From positions 1 to 60,192 of the forward strand of contig DASZXJ010000085.1 in the NCBI GenBank assembly GCA_035545895.1: 60,192 nt of DNA, written 5' to 3'. Positions 33,952-42,942 of the stretch are shown one piece after another (positions within the stretch are counted from its first letter, which is position 1; the number at the start of each line of letters is the position of its first letter). A model generated the notes under the pieces. That model was not told the origin of the DNA. It searched no databases and saw nothing but the letters and a program-made list of their open reading frames with translations. Both the position numbers and the translations under genes were made by a program. This stretch comes from DASZXJ01 sp035545895 (GTDB lineage: Bacteria; Planctomycetota; Phycisphaerae; Tepidisphaerales; Tepidisphaeraceae).

Positions 33952-34860
33952 TCATCTCGCATTGGGCTTGAAGAATCCGATTGTCGATTCGAAGATGCGT
34001 TGCTGAACCTTGCTTTGCTCAATTTCTGTCGCCTTCCGCAGATCTTCCACATTGGCGCGGCAAAAGCGGCAGCCCAGTTTGTTCACGTGGAAATCAATGT
34101 ACTCCGCCCAGGCCGGTTCGAGCGTGCCGAGCAGGAATCGGCCGATCGTGCTGCGCTTGGGGCAGGTAAATCGCCATTCCTCCCAAACTTCGGTGAGAAG
34201 CGAATCGGTTGGCTCTGCGATTGGCGCCTGATCGGCGCTTTGTTCGCGGCGCTCGAGTTTTTCGCGCACGGATTTGATCATTCGATGCTTGATTAGGCCG
34301 ATCTGTTTTTCCTCGATGCCCGCAATATCGGCAGCGGCCTGGTTGCGCAATTGGCCGAAGAATAGCAGTTCGATGATCTTGAGGTCGCGAAAGTTTTCCT
34401 GCTCCTTCAATCGGCCAACGAATTCATCGAGCGCTCCGGCCAGCAGCGCCTTGGCATATTCCGCCTGTTCATCGCGGCGAACGTACCAGCTTCCCGTCGG
34501 CTCGGCGGAGCGCACGTCGATCTCGGCATTGGAAGAATCCAGATCGCGCCCCGCCAGTACGTCATTCAAAAAACACGCCGGCAGTTTCTTGCCGCGATAT
34601 AGGTCGATGATCTTTCGCCGCAGAATGGTGAACAGATATGTTTCGATGCTGCATTCATCCTTGAACGTGCGCAGGCTTTGCAGAAACATGATGAAGGTTT
34701 CCTGCACAAGGTCTTCGCCTTCGGATTTTCGCGAGAGGTGGGATCGGGCAAAGGCCAGCAGACGTCCCTGATAGCGCGCGACAAGCTGCGCCCATCCATC
34801 CGCGTCGCCGCGGCGAATCTGGGCCATCAGGTAGCGGTCGGCTTCGCTGCTTTGCGCCAT
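33952..34860 (-). CDS. ECF-type sigma factor with C-terminal Cys/His tail
   Basis: 302 residues. Sigma region 2 is clear (ADGWAQLVARYQGRLLAFA, then EDLVQETFIMFLQSL and LFTILRRKIIDLYRGKKLP). Region 4 is more divergent (NFRDLKIIELLFFGQLRNQ then AADIAGIEEKQIGLIKHRM). A C-terminal tail of about 70 residues contains Cys, then FHVNKLGCRFCRANVEDL, an H-x5-C-x2-C arrangement like the zinc-binding anti-sigma domains. The tail may give built-in redox or metal control. The gene lies in a block with a Ser/Thr kinase, a pairing known for planctomycete ECF groups, so phosphorylation control is possible. Confidence 0.85.
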   Translation of the reverse strand: MAQSSEADRYLMAQIRRGDADGWAQLVARYQGRLLAFARSHLSRKSEGEDLVQETFIMFLQSLRTFKDECSIETYLFTILRRKIIDLYRGKKLPACFLNDVLAGRDLDSSNAEIDVRSAEPTGSWYVRRDEQAEYAKALLAGALDEFVGRLKEQENFRDLKIIELLFFGQLRNQAAADIAGIEEKQIGLIKHRMIKSVREKLERREQSADQAPIAEPTDSLLTEVWEEWRFTCPKRSTIGRFLLGTLEPAWAEYIDFHVNKLGCRFCRANVEDLRKATEIEQSKVQQRIFESTIGFFKPNAR

Positions 34861-34881
34861 CGTTTCCCGGACCCGTTTCGA

Positions 34882-35529
34882 TTAAAGCACTGCGCAAACG
34901 GTCAATACCGCGGCAATCACGATCAATATCGCAGCAGTCCGCAGACGCCAGACAAAATACCCTTTCGTCGCCGAGTTGAGAAATGCGTAGACCAGTACAA
35001 TCACGCCGCTCAGCGCCGCCAAAGAAATCCAGCCAGCCATATGGGCGGCGAAGTTGGTCTTTACTTCACGTGAAGCCTTTGCCACCAGCGGCGCGACATC
35101 AGCGCCTCCAACATCGATCAGGATGTATTGTTTCCAGAGCGTTCCGTACGGCTTGTCAATCTTTTTCAAATATTGATCGCTGACCATTTCCCCACGACTC
35201 AAAGCCGCCGCAATCTGCCTGTGCACCTCCGACGAGATATTCGCGGGCAGGGCAAACCGCTGCTGTATCTGGGGTCTGATGATCTGTTCGACCTGATTGG
35301 TCGCCCTTTCGATGGCTTGTTCTTTGGCTTCTTCGATGGTGACACAGGCATCGCCGGATTCAGCGCGAATCATGCGCCATCCGCGAGATTTGGCACTGCT
35401 GACATATGCCGCCCAATCTTCAACCCACGGCTTGCTCGCCTGCGTCGTGGGTTCGGTCGCCGGCGCTGCCTGCACGGATGCAACCAGCAGGAGCAAGGCA
35501 ACAATGAAGGATGAGAATTTGGCAAACAT
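34882..35529 (-). CDS. Secreted/membrane protein of the kinase block
   Basis: 215 residues. An N-terminal signal peptide (SSFIVALLLLVASVQA, cleaved before APATEP) is followed by a soluble region with an alpha-helical core (EEAKEQAIERATNQVEQII). Two C-terminal membrane spans follow (WISLAALSGVIVLVYAFL and AAILIVIAAVLTVCAVL). No enzymatic motif is seen. It lies between the kinase gene (6 bases upstream) and the ECF sigma gene (22 bases downstream), so it is probably part of the same signalling pathway, perhaps as sensor. This role is inferred from position only. Confidence 0.7.
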   Translation of the reverse strand: MFAKFSSFIVALLLLVASVQAAPATEPTTQASKPWVEDWAAYVSSAKSRGWRMIRAESGDACVTIEEAKEQAIERATNQVEQIIRPQIQQRFALPANISSEVHRQIAAALSRGEMVSDQYLKKIDKPYGTLWKQYILIDVGGADVAPLVAKASREVKTNFAAHMAGWISLAALSGVIVLVYAFLNSATKGYFVWRLRTAAILIVIAAVLTVCAVL

Positions 35530-35534
35530 TGGAA

Positions 35535-38500
35535 TTACCCTGCCTTTTGGTTGGTTTGGACTTGCGGCGCGGTCGGGCGAACGCGGCGAAGAGTCGCCGG
35601 CGTCATCGCGAGCAGGACGATCGAGATGAAGAAGATCAGCCCGGCAGCACCCAAGGCAACCGGATCCCAGGTCCCGAGAAACGCGTCAATCGCAGCGGGC
35701 ATCTGCTGGCTCAGGATGTAAGGTTTCGCCTGTGCCCACCCACCGCCTCTGTCAAAGGTGTTAGCGATGATCGTTTCGGCAATGCATAAGCCGACGATTC
35801 CGATCGTTCCGCGAACCTGATGAATCAACCCGCCATTGCGACGAGCAAATATCTGCACCATGGCTGCGATCAACAGGATAACCGCGCAAGCCAATCCGGA
35901 GACCTTCATGACCAATGCCGGCCAATTCGGATAATCGCTAAACACATCATGTCGAATCTGCTCGGCCAAATGCGGGTCAAATACACCTTCCGCAATCGCG
36001 CGAGGGATGTCCAGAGCGAGCGATGATGCCAGGAGCATTCCAATCAAAATCAGCACGCCCGCCAGCGCGGACAGCAAACCGTTTGCATGTCCTCTCCACA
36101 TTTGGGCGGCATATTGGGGTGGAATGGCCATGGGCGGAGCTTGAGGCGCATTTTGTAGATGAACTCGACCGTCGGCGGGCAGTTCAGTTTCATCCTCCCA
36201 CAAGACCAATCGCCGTCTCTGGCTGTCACTGAATCCGCCTGTTGCAATCAAGAGAAGGTCGATCAGCGTACCAATTCCAAACAACCCGCCCGTGAAAAAC
36301 CAAAGGATGCCCGTACCGATTTTTCCCACGTAAAATCGATGGATGCCGGCCAGGCCAAAGAATCCCAGGCCCGCCAAAATCAGAGCCGGCAGCCGTTTAC
36401 ACGGGGAAATGCCTGCGTATGCCGACATGCCCGGTAGTTGGGACTGCATTGTTACAGGCTCGGGGCTTGCCGGCGTGGCGATTGATGCGATGCGCTTCGG
36501 ATATCGCCGACCTGGAACGAACATCAGCACGATCAGCAATATCGCCGGGAACACGATAAAGAAGGTAGCTATCGCCATCTCCTGGTTCCTTAGACGCAAA
36601 TTGCCCATCGCCACTGCACTACTAATGCTTCCTGTTACGCAAGCCACCATCAACAACGGACGAAGCAGATAATTCCAGAATCCAAAATAATTCGTAGCAA
36701 ATGTTCGGAACAATGCGACGAGCGAAAACGCGCTCAAGCCGATTCCAATATCGACAAATGGAACAATGTCACGAGTTGAGTTCGAATTGCCCGCCGCGAC
36801 GAACAAAGCGATGGCCAGTGACAACGAGATCGTAAACAGAAACAGCCAGATCACCTGTACCGGCCTGGGTATTTGGATCGGTTGCGGCTGGACAGCGGGA
36901 ATGGGCGGCGGAACAATCGGGCTGGGCGCTGGTGAGAACGGCGATGTGGGGGCAGCGCCGAGCGGCGCAGGCGAATCAACGGGCGAATCATTGGGCGAAT
37001 GGTCAACGTTTTGAAATTCGCGATTGAAATTCGACCTGCGAATACCATCCCAAGGTGCCATGGCCTGGAGAGTCAGCATGACTCCGCACGCAATGGCCAC
37101 CGGAACATGGGGCTCGGTTCCCAGCATTCGGCTCGCGATCAAGGCGATGATGCCCACAGCAAATGCGCAGCCGAGTTTGATCCGCTGCTTGCGTTGGGGA
37201 GAAAGCCAGCCCTCCAGATCGAATATGAGCAGTGGGGCCGCCACCGCCATAACGACCAATCCCCAGTCATTGCTCAATCGGCTACTGCGATTTGCACCAA
37301 GGCCGATTCCGCCAAAAACGACGATTCCGCCAACAATCGCCGCCACGGCAACCAACTTGCGAAGGCCGCGCGATTCGCCCTTAAGCGATGGCAAAATCCA
37401 TCGATGCAGAACCAAAGCACCCAAAGCCGCGCCCGCGATCGATGTTGCCACCACCCGAAACACCATGGGGTGCTCGCCCATATAGCGAGGCGCCAAAACA
37501 CTGGCTGCGAAGGCAACAATCAGCAGCGAAATGCCCGCAAGCACTTTTCGCGCTCGAAAGGAAAGCTGATCTTCCAAAGGCACGGTGAAATCGCGGGACG
37601 GATCCGACCGGCGACCGTTTTTATCAAACTTTGCCCGCAATTTGAGTGAAAGACGTTCACCTGCCCGGTCAAAGTTGGTAGCAAGACGTTCACCTGCCCG
37701 CTCAAATCGCCAAGCCACACGCTCCCATGGGTCGCTTGGCTCATCACGACCGGCATTCACTGCTGCTTGGGCCTTGGCTTGTGGATTTTCGTTGCTTCGT
37801 GACTCAGCCCCCAATGCAACCCGCTTGGCCGCCCGGCCCGCCACCACCGAAAGCTCTTCAGTGGAAAAGCCGGACATGCTTTGTTGCACGTGTTCGGAGC
37901 CGAAAACCGCTTCGACCATTTCCTGAACGTTCTGATATCGCTGAGCCGGGTCTTTGGCCATTGCGCGTTTGATGACCGTCGCAAATGGCTCGGAGATCGC
38001 GGTGCAATCCGGCACAGCCGACAGATGTTTCAGCAGCACCTCGCTGGGCGATGTGCCGACAAACGGCGGAACGCCCGTCAACATTTCATAAAGCACCGCG
38101 CCCAACGCGTAGATGTCGATGCTGCGATCGTATTTGCCCGCGCCGATCTCCGGAGCCATGTAGTGCACCGTGCCGACTGTTACGGTTTGTCCGCTATGCT
38201 GGGAAACGGTCATCGCCTTGGACAGACCGTAATCGCCGATCTTCACGTAGCCGTTTTCAAAAAAGATGTTGGCGGGTTTCAGATCACGATGCACGATCCC
38301 GCAGTCGTGCAGATAAGTCAAACCCTTGCCGATTTCTCGCAGGAAAAACGCAGCCTTCTGTTCGCCAAGGCCGGCAGGATGATCGTCAAGCAATTGTCTC
38401 AGGTTCGGCCCGGAAACAAATTCCATGATGACGAAAGGCCGGCCTTCGGAGTTGTATTTGACGTCGAAGATTGTCACCAGGTGCGGCGACTTGAGGTTCA

Positions 38501-38681
38501 TGCACTGGCTGATGCCGCGCAATTCAATTTGCTCGTAACCTGAAACCGCTTTGAGCGCGACTTCTCGGCCGGAATCGGAGACGGCATAGTAGACTTCGCC
38601 AAATCCTCCGCGGCCAGCGGCGCGCTGGATGGTGTAACCTTCGAGAGGTCGGTCGCCGTGCTTGTATTGATAAGCCCACAT
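35535..38681 (-). CDS. Membrane Ser/Thr protein kinase with TM2 domain
   Basis: 1048 residues. The kinase domain (about 10-270) has GRGGFGEVYYA (P-loop), VALKAV (Lys), HRDLKPANI (catalytic loop), GDYGLSKAM (DYG in place of DFG), GTVHYMAPEIG and DIYALGAVLYEM. A charged linker with DRAGERL repeats follows, then several membrane spans. A TM2 domain lies at about 775-840 (GLAGIHRFYVGKIGTGILWF), and further spans reach the C-terminus. It would phosphorylate cytoplasmic targets in response to a membrane signal; the adjacent ECF sigma factor and FHA-like protein are candidate partners. Confidence 0.9.
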   Translation of the reverse strand: MWAYQYKHGDRPLEGYTIQRAAGRGGFGEVYYAVSDSGREVALKAVSGYEQIELRGISQCMNLKSPHLVTIFDVKYNSEGRPFVIMEFVSGPNLRQLLDDHPAGLGEQKAAFFLREIGKGLTYLHDCGIVHRDLKPANIFFENGYVKIGDYGLSKAMTVSQHSGQTVTVGTVHYMAPEIGAGKYDRSIDIYALGAVLYEMLTGVPPFVGTSPSEVLLKHLSAVPDCTAISEPFATVIKRAMAKDPAQRYQNVQEMVEAVFGSEHVQQSMSGFSTEELSVVAGRAAKRVALGAESRSNENPQAKAQAAVNAGRDEPSDPWERVAWRFERAGERLATNFDRAGERLSLKLRAKFDKNGRRSDPSRDFTVPLEDQLSFRARKVLAGISLLIVAFAASVLAPRYMGEHPMVFRVVATSIAGAALGALVLHRWILPSLKGESRGLRKLVAVAAIVGGIVVFGGIGLGANRSSRLSNDWGLVVMAVAAPLLIFDLEGWLSPQRKQRIKLGCAFAVGIIALIASRMLGTEPHVPVAIACGVMLTLQAMAPWDGIRRSNFNREFQNVDHSPNDSPVDSPAPLGAAPTSPFSPAPSPIVPPPIPAVQPQPIQIPRPVQVIWLFLFTISLSLAIALFVAAGNSNSTRDIVPFVDIGIGLSAFSLVALFRTFATNYFGFWNYLLRPLLMVACVTGSISSAVAMGNLRLRNQEMAIATFFIVFPAILLIVLMFVPGRRYPKRIASIATPASPEPVTMQSQLPGMSAYAGISPCKRLPALILAGLGFFGLAGIHRFYVGKIGTGILWFFTGGLFGIGTLIDLLLIATGGFSDSQRRRLVLWEDETELPADGRVHLQNAPQAPPMAIPPQYAAQMWRGHANGLLSALAGVLILIGMLLASSLALDIPRAIAEGVFDPHLAEQIRHDVFSDYPNWPALVMKVSGLACAVILLIAAMVQIFARRNGGLIHQVRGTIGIVGLCIAETIIANTFDRGGGWAQAKPYILSQQMPAAIDAFLGTWDPVALGAAGLIFFISIVLLAMTPATLRRVRPTAPQVQTNQKAG

Positions 38682-38751
38682 GGTCGTCGCCAGTTTCTTT
38701 TTTCAGCGGTGATCGGCCAGTAGAAAAAACCGGCCTGTTCGTAACCGCTCT

Positions 38752-40128
38752 CTATCCCTTGGTCACGACAAACGACACGCCTGCCACGGTTGCCGGTTTA
38801 TCCAGTTCAATTGCTTGAGTCCGGCACCAGAGGTTTCCATCACGGACGTGAAGCACAACCGGCTCAGATACCTGATCCGCTCGCGCATGCGAACCATTGC
38901 CCGGGCCGATGATCAAATCGCGATCGAGCAGTATGACTCGCCGGATATCTGAGCGCGGAAAACGTCCTGCCACAAGATCCAAAACAGCCGAAGTGCTCGA
39001 TGGGTTTGGCAGGTTGAACATCAGTCTGCAACGAGTTGAAAGAGATATTCGTTCACCCGCCGAAAGCAATTTTCCGGGCGTTCCGCCAGAAGCACCGGCC
39101 AGGAAATAATCATCCTCTCTTCGTTGTATCGTCACGACCGGCGCACCGGGTTCGGCGAGAAGACCGACATCGGGCGTGCGCGATGAGCTCAGCGGTCCAA
39201 ACGTCACAGTCGGCTGGCAAAGCACCAGATAGCTGCCGGCGCCATCGACCTGCAACACGAATTTGTTGGGAAGGGCTTGGCTCATAAAAGAATTGTCCCG
39301 CCGATGGCCCGCCCAAGCCACCGGCGAGACATTTATATTTCGCGGCTGAGCGCCATTTATTTCCAGCAATCCCAGCGGGCCCGTGCGGACATTTCGCAGC
39401 GATTCCTCGGCGGCTTCGAGCTGCTGAATCGCGATCCTGATCCACTTTGCATCGGGAAGCAAAACCGCCAGGCGATGTAAAACTTCCTGGGCGTCATAGG
39501 ATTTGCCGCGAGCAATGGCGGCCCAGGCATCGCGCGCCTGCTCAATCGCCTGTGAATATTGTTTGATCGGCAGACCTTCAGGATCGAGCCTTTGCAATCG
39601 ATCAAGCAATGAATCAACCTGATCCAACCGGCCAGTGTCCAGGGCAGTTTCAATTTGCGAGCCGAGTGTCTTGCGAACATCCGCATCGGCTTCGCGAAGA
39701 CGGGTATCGGTGATTCCATTTCCACGTGCGCGAATCAGTTCGGCGACTGCACGATCAACATCCTGACGGCCCAGTGCCGAATCGACCAGTTGTGTTGCAT
39801 TGACGAGCATGCCGGCCTTGGCTTGTTCACGCTGAGCGCGATCTATCGAGATGATCTCCGATTCGATTTGGCTGCGTATTGCAACGACTTGCGGAAGATT
39901 CCCGCCGAGCTGCTGAGCTTTTTCCGCGTCGGTGAGGGCCTGGCTTGTGCGGCCTTCCTTCAAGTGTGATTTGGCGCGTTCAACCAGCCGCTCGACCAAT
40001 TCGGTTACGATGGTTTGTCCGCGCCGGTGGTTTCTCAGGTCCGGGGAGTTGGCGATCAGTCCAAACGCCTCGTCAAGCCGGCCATCCGCCATCGCAACTT
40101 CAGCTTGTCGGATTTGGAGAAACAGCAC
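38752..40128 (-). CDS. Helical-repeat protein with FHA-like C-terminal region
   Basis: 458 residues from a GTG at 40126-40128 preceded by AGGTG; a GTG at 40162-40164 is also in frame but lies inside a palindromic repeat. Residues 1-270 are helical and TPR-like (ADGRLDEAFGLIAN, KEGRTSQALTDAEKAQQL). The rest is beta-rich and resembles two FHA-like modules (VTFGPLSSSRTPDVGLLAEP and LIIGPGNGSHARADQVSE), though the classic FHA Ser/His/Asn residues are not all present. It is encoded directly upstream of the kinase and may bind its phosphorylated sites. Confidence 0.6.
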   Translation of the reverse strand: MLFLQIRQAEVAMADGRLDEAFGLIANSPDLRNHRRGQTIVTELVERLVERAKSHLKEGRTSQALTDAEKAQQLGGNLPQVVAIRSQIESEIISIDRAQREQAKAGMLVNATQLVDSALGRQDVDRAVAELIRARGNGITDTRLREADADVRKTLGSQIETALDTGRLDQVDSLLDRLQRLDPEGLPIKQYSQAIEQARDAWAAIARGKSYDAQEVLHRLAVLLPDAKWIRIAIQQLEAAEESLRNVRTGPLGLLEINGAQPRNINVSPVAWAGHRRDNSFMSQALPNKFVLQVDGAGSYLVLCQPTVTFGPLSSSRTPDVGLLAEPGAPVVTIQRREDDYFLAGASGGTPGKLLSAGERISLSTRCRLMFNLPNPSSTSAVLDLVAGRFPRSDIRRVILLDRDLIIGPGNGSHARADQVSEPVVLHVRDGNLWCRTQAIELDKPATVAGVSFVVTKG

Positions 40129-40157
40129 GATTGCACCTGTTTGAGAAATTGCTTTAG

Positions 40158-40245
40158 GAGCCACGAAGACACGAAGAACACGAAGGACAGCACGAAGAAA
40201 TCAAATTTGTTTTATTCTTCGTGTCCCTTCGTGCCTTCGTGGCTC
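40158..40245. repeat. CCACGAAGACACGAAG palindromic repeat
   Basis: The left arm (40158-40199) begins GAGCCACGAAGACACGAAG; the right arm (40215-40245) is its imperfect reverse complement ending CTTCGTGGCTC. The spacer between the two genes is largely this element. Confidence 0.75.
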
Positions 40246-40285
40246 TGCTAAACCGTTAGTATACCGCTTGTCAGCCCAATCGAGC

Positions 40286-41092
40286 CTATCGCTGGGCGGT
40301 TTGCGTCTTTTCGGTAGTGGCCAGATGTTCGTCGATCTGTTGGACAAGGTCTTTTTCATTGACGACGTCAATCTGGATCGGCTGGACAAACTTTGCCTGA
40401 TGCGCCAACACGCGTTCGGAGATGTCCAGTTGCTGTTTAATCTCAGTAATGAGCTTTTCTGACTGTGCAAGCTTGCTGTTATCGACCTGGAATGATGAGC
40501 CAACCGAAGCAGCCTTCAGAAGCTGGTTCTGCCCTTCCAGCGAAGCGATTTGGCTTTCCAGAAGCGCCTTTTGTTGTCGAGTGTGTTCCAGCGCCTGCAT
40601 GGCGGCCTGCAGGGACTTCTGGCGATTTTCCAGCAAACGCTGCTTGCCGGCCAGCACGACTTCCGCTTCCTTCAGGTTTTCAAAGCGATGAGACAAATCG
40701 TCCTTGAGTTGGTCACGCGTATAAACAAAGTCGCCAAAGGTGAAGCTGGCTTGTTGAGTAGCCAGTCCGTCGCGAAGTTTGCCGACGCGGGTTCGTTCAT
40801 CCGAGACCAGCTTGGTGCTTTGCGTGATATCGGATTTCAGCGAATCGATTTCAACTTCCTGCTGCGCGATCAGCCGAACGTTGGCCTGAAGTTCGGGAAC
40901 GATATCGCTGACCAGGTCCTTGGCGCGGCGAAGCTGAAATTCGATCGGCACTGAATCGGTGATGACCGAACGGACGGACCGCGCTGAGCTGGACAGGTAG
41001 CTGTAGGCATCGCGACCGAAGATGAAGCCGCTGACCAGCATGGTCCCGGCGGCAGCCAAAACTACGTACTTAACGGGTCTTAGGAAGAACAT
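40286..41092 (-). CDS. Coiled-coil protein with N-terminal membrane anchor
   Basis: 268 residues. One membrane span at the N-terminus (YVVLAAAGTMLVSGFIFG) is followed by long coiled coil (about 55-240) with heptad patterns such as QQEVEIDSLKSDITQSTKLV and KALLESQIASLEGQNQLLK. No enzymatic domain is seen. It sits at the head of the block that continues to the FHA-like protein, kinase and ECF sigma gene, all on the same strand. A structural or scaffolding role at the membrane is possible; function unknown. Confidence 0.7.
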   Translation of the reverse strand: MFFLRPVKYVVLAAAGTMLVSGFIFGRDAYSYLSSSARSVRSVITDSVPIEFQLRRAKDLVSDIVPELQANVRLIAQQEVEIDSLKSDITQSTKLVSDERTRVGKLRDGLATQQASFTFGDFVYTRDQLKDDLSHRFENLKEAEVVLAGKQRLLENRQKSLQAAMQALEHTRQQKALLESQIASLEGQNQLLKAASVGSSFQVDNSKLAQSEKLITEIKQQLDISERVLAHQAKFVQPIQIDVVNEKDLVQQIDEHLATTEKTQTAQR

Positions 41093-41520
41093 GACTGACT
41101 CCTGTGAGTGGGACGATTGACATTCACTTCAGGCGTGTACGAAGGGGCTGGGCAAATATTTCAGGCCGGAAACGGGGTGCAGTTTTTTTCCTTTTCCGGC
41201 TTAAGTCCTTCAAGGTTTTGACTGTTTATATTGGTCGGTTGGAGGGAATTGCCGCTTCTGGAAAAGTCGATTGGACCATTCTTCATCAACACCGGCCCTT
41301 TCGAGCGGAAAATGACTTTTTTGCGCGTTTACAATGTTCCAGTGGGACATTGGGTAAATGGATGCTTTGAAAGTTCCCAAATCCAAGAATCAGGCGAGTA
41401 GCTGATCCCCAATGCCGCCGCCATACAGCATATTTCTTCAATTAATGGGAAAAACCGATCCGGCACAGGATTTGATTATCCTATTTCGGGTCGTAATTTC
41501 GTTGCAACCGGGAGGTTTTC
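41093..41520. other. Divergent promoter interval upstream of ahbC
   Basis: 428 bases without a gene. It must hold the promoter of the coiled-coil gene and that of the ahbC-like gene. A hairpin with arms GCCGGAAA (41165-41172) and TTTCCGGC (41193-41200) encloses a run of seven T. A possible sigma-54 element lies at 41461-41476. No riboswitch class was recognised. Confidence 0.5.
41461..41476 (+). promoter_or_regulatory. Possible sigma-54 promoter of the ahbC-like gene
   Basis: CGGCACAGGATTTGAT fits the -24/-12 layout (GG and GA, correct spacing) but has GA in place of the usual GC at -12. The predicted transcript start at about 41487 leaves a 34-base leader before the ATG. Confidence 0.3.
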
Positions 41521-42783
41521 ATGATCGATATCAGTGTGCTGTACGGCGGGCTGGAAACACCCAGTACGCCCCACCGCTACGGCCGGAAAATCACGCAAAT
41601 TGATCCGCCGCCTCATCAGCGGATGGCGGTCGCCAAGGACGCCAAGTCGCGACGTCCGATCGTCGTCTGGAGCCTGACCCGCACGTGCAATCTCAAGTGC
41701 GTTCACTGTTATACCGACTCCGAATCGAAAAAATATCCGGACGAACTATCCACCGAGCAGTGCAAGGATGTCCTGAACGACCTGGCGGATTTCAAAGTGC
41801 CTGCGGTGCTGTTCAGCGGTGGTGAACCGCTCGTGCGGCCGGACGTTTTTGAACTCGCCGCCCATGCACGATCCAAAGGCCTGCACGTCGTCCTCTCAAC
41901 CAACGGCACCCGCATCGATCGTCCAACCGCACAGCAATTGAAAGATTTGGAATTCGCGTATGTCGGCATCAGCCTGGATAGCGCGATCCCCGCGGTTCAC
42001 GATGAATTCAGAGGAGTGGCCGGCGCATTTGAAAGGACCATGCGCGGCTTTCGTCATTGTGTTGATGTCGGGCAAAAAGTTGGACTGCGTCTGACGCTCA
42101 CAAGGCATACCGCGCAGAACCTCGATCAGATTTTTGATTTGATTGAACGTGAAGGAATCGATCGCGCATGTTTTTATCATCTTTGCCCCGCCGGGCGAGG
42201 CCGGGATTTGATGGCGCTCACGCCAGCCATGGCGCGCAACGCGGTCGATACGATCATCACTCGAACCAATGACCTGCTTCAGCGGGGCAAACGAGTGGAA
42301 ATTCTCACGGTCGATAATCATTGCGACGGTCCTTACCTGTATTTACGCATGCTTCATGAGATCAACCCCCGTTCGCAGCAGGTGATCGACATGATCCGAT
42401 GGAACGGCGGCGGAAGATACAGCTCCGGCGTGGGCATCGCCAACATCGATTTTTACGGCAATGTGCATGCGGACCAGTTTTCGATGTTCCGCTCATTTGG
42501 AAACGTAAAGAAACAAAAATTCAGCGAAATCTGGCAAGACACAAGCAACCCGATCATGGCTGGCTTGAAGGATCGTTTGCCCAAGCTCACGGGACGCTGC
42601 GCTGCATGCAGATTCAAGGAAGTGTGCGGCGGCGGGTTGAGGGCACGGGCGGAAATCTCGACCGGCGATCCGTGGGCTGCTGACCCGGGTTGCTATTTGA
42701 CGGACGAAGAGATCGGCATCGGCAACACCAGCGAGAATACGTCGCCGCTGCCTGAAGATGTCACGTTTTTGACGCGCTACTGA
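41521..42783 (+). CDS. ahbC: Radical SAM enzyme, AhbC/NirJ-like (12,18-didecarboxysiroheme deacetylase)
   Basis: 420 residues. The radical SAM cluster motif is C56-x3-C60-x2-C63 in TRTCNLKCVHCYTD. GGEPLVRPDVFELA, VLSTNGTRIDRPTAQQL, YVGISLDS and RACFYHLCPAGRGRDLM closely follow the AhbC/NirJ pattern. The C-terminal SPASM-like region has GRCAACRFKEVCGGGLRAR for an extra Fe-S cluster. The enzyme removes two acetate side chains from didecarboxysiroheme to give Fe-coproporphyrin III in the siroheme-dependent haem pathway. The start follows GGGAGG. AhbD lies 1.5 kb downstream; AhbA/B are not in the window. NirJ (haem d1) is a less likely alternative. Confidence 0.82.
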   Translation: MIDISVLYGGLETPSTPHRYGRKITQIDPPPHQRMAVAKDAKSRRPIVVWSLTRTCNLKCVHCYTDSESKKYPDELSTEQCKDVLNDLADFKVPAVLFSGGEPLVRPDVFELAAHARSKGLHVVLSTNGTRIDRPTAQQLKDLEFAYVGISLDSAIPAVHDEFRGVAGAFERTMRGFRHCVDVGQKVGLRLTLTRHTAQNLDQIFDLIEREGIDRACFYHLCPAGRGRDLMALTPAMARNAVDTIITRTNDLLQRGKRVEILTVDNHCDGPYLYLRMLHEINPRSQQVIDMIRWNGGGRYSSGVGIANIDFYGNVHADQFSMFRSFGNVKKQKFSEIWQDTSNPIMAGLKDRLPKLTGRCAACRFKEVCGGGLRARAEISTGDPWAADPGCYLTDEEIGIGNTSENTSPLPEDVTFLTRY

Positions 42784-42792
42784 ATCGGCCGG

Positions 42793-42897
42793 GCGATCGC
42801 GGATTGAGGACTGCGGATTGCGGAAGCAGCCATTCCCGGGGCTGCTGTCAATTTCGACCCCAACCCCGCAATCCGCAATCCAAAATCCGCGATTGCC
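42793..42897. repeat. GCGGATTGCGG palindromic repeat
   Basis: The left arm (42793-42823, GCGATCGCGGATTGAGGAC and on) is the imperfect reverse complement of the right arm (42866-42897, containing GCAATCCGCAATCC). It lies between the ahbC-like gene and the response regulator gene. Confidence 0.7.
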
Positions 42898-42942
42898 TGC
42901 CCCCTTCTCATTCACGCCAATCCAATCTACACTGGTTGGGGC

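Noticed and set aside
41165..41200. Riboswitch or terminator upstream of ahbC
   Set aside because: The hairpin has its T-run inside the loop, not after the stem, and no known riboswitch core was recognised.
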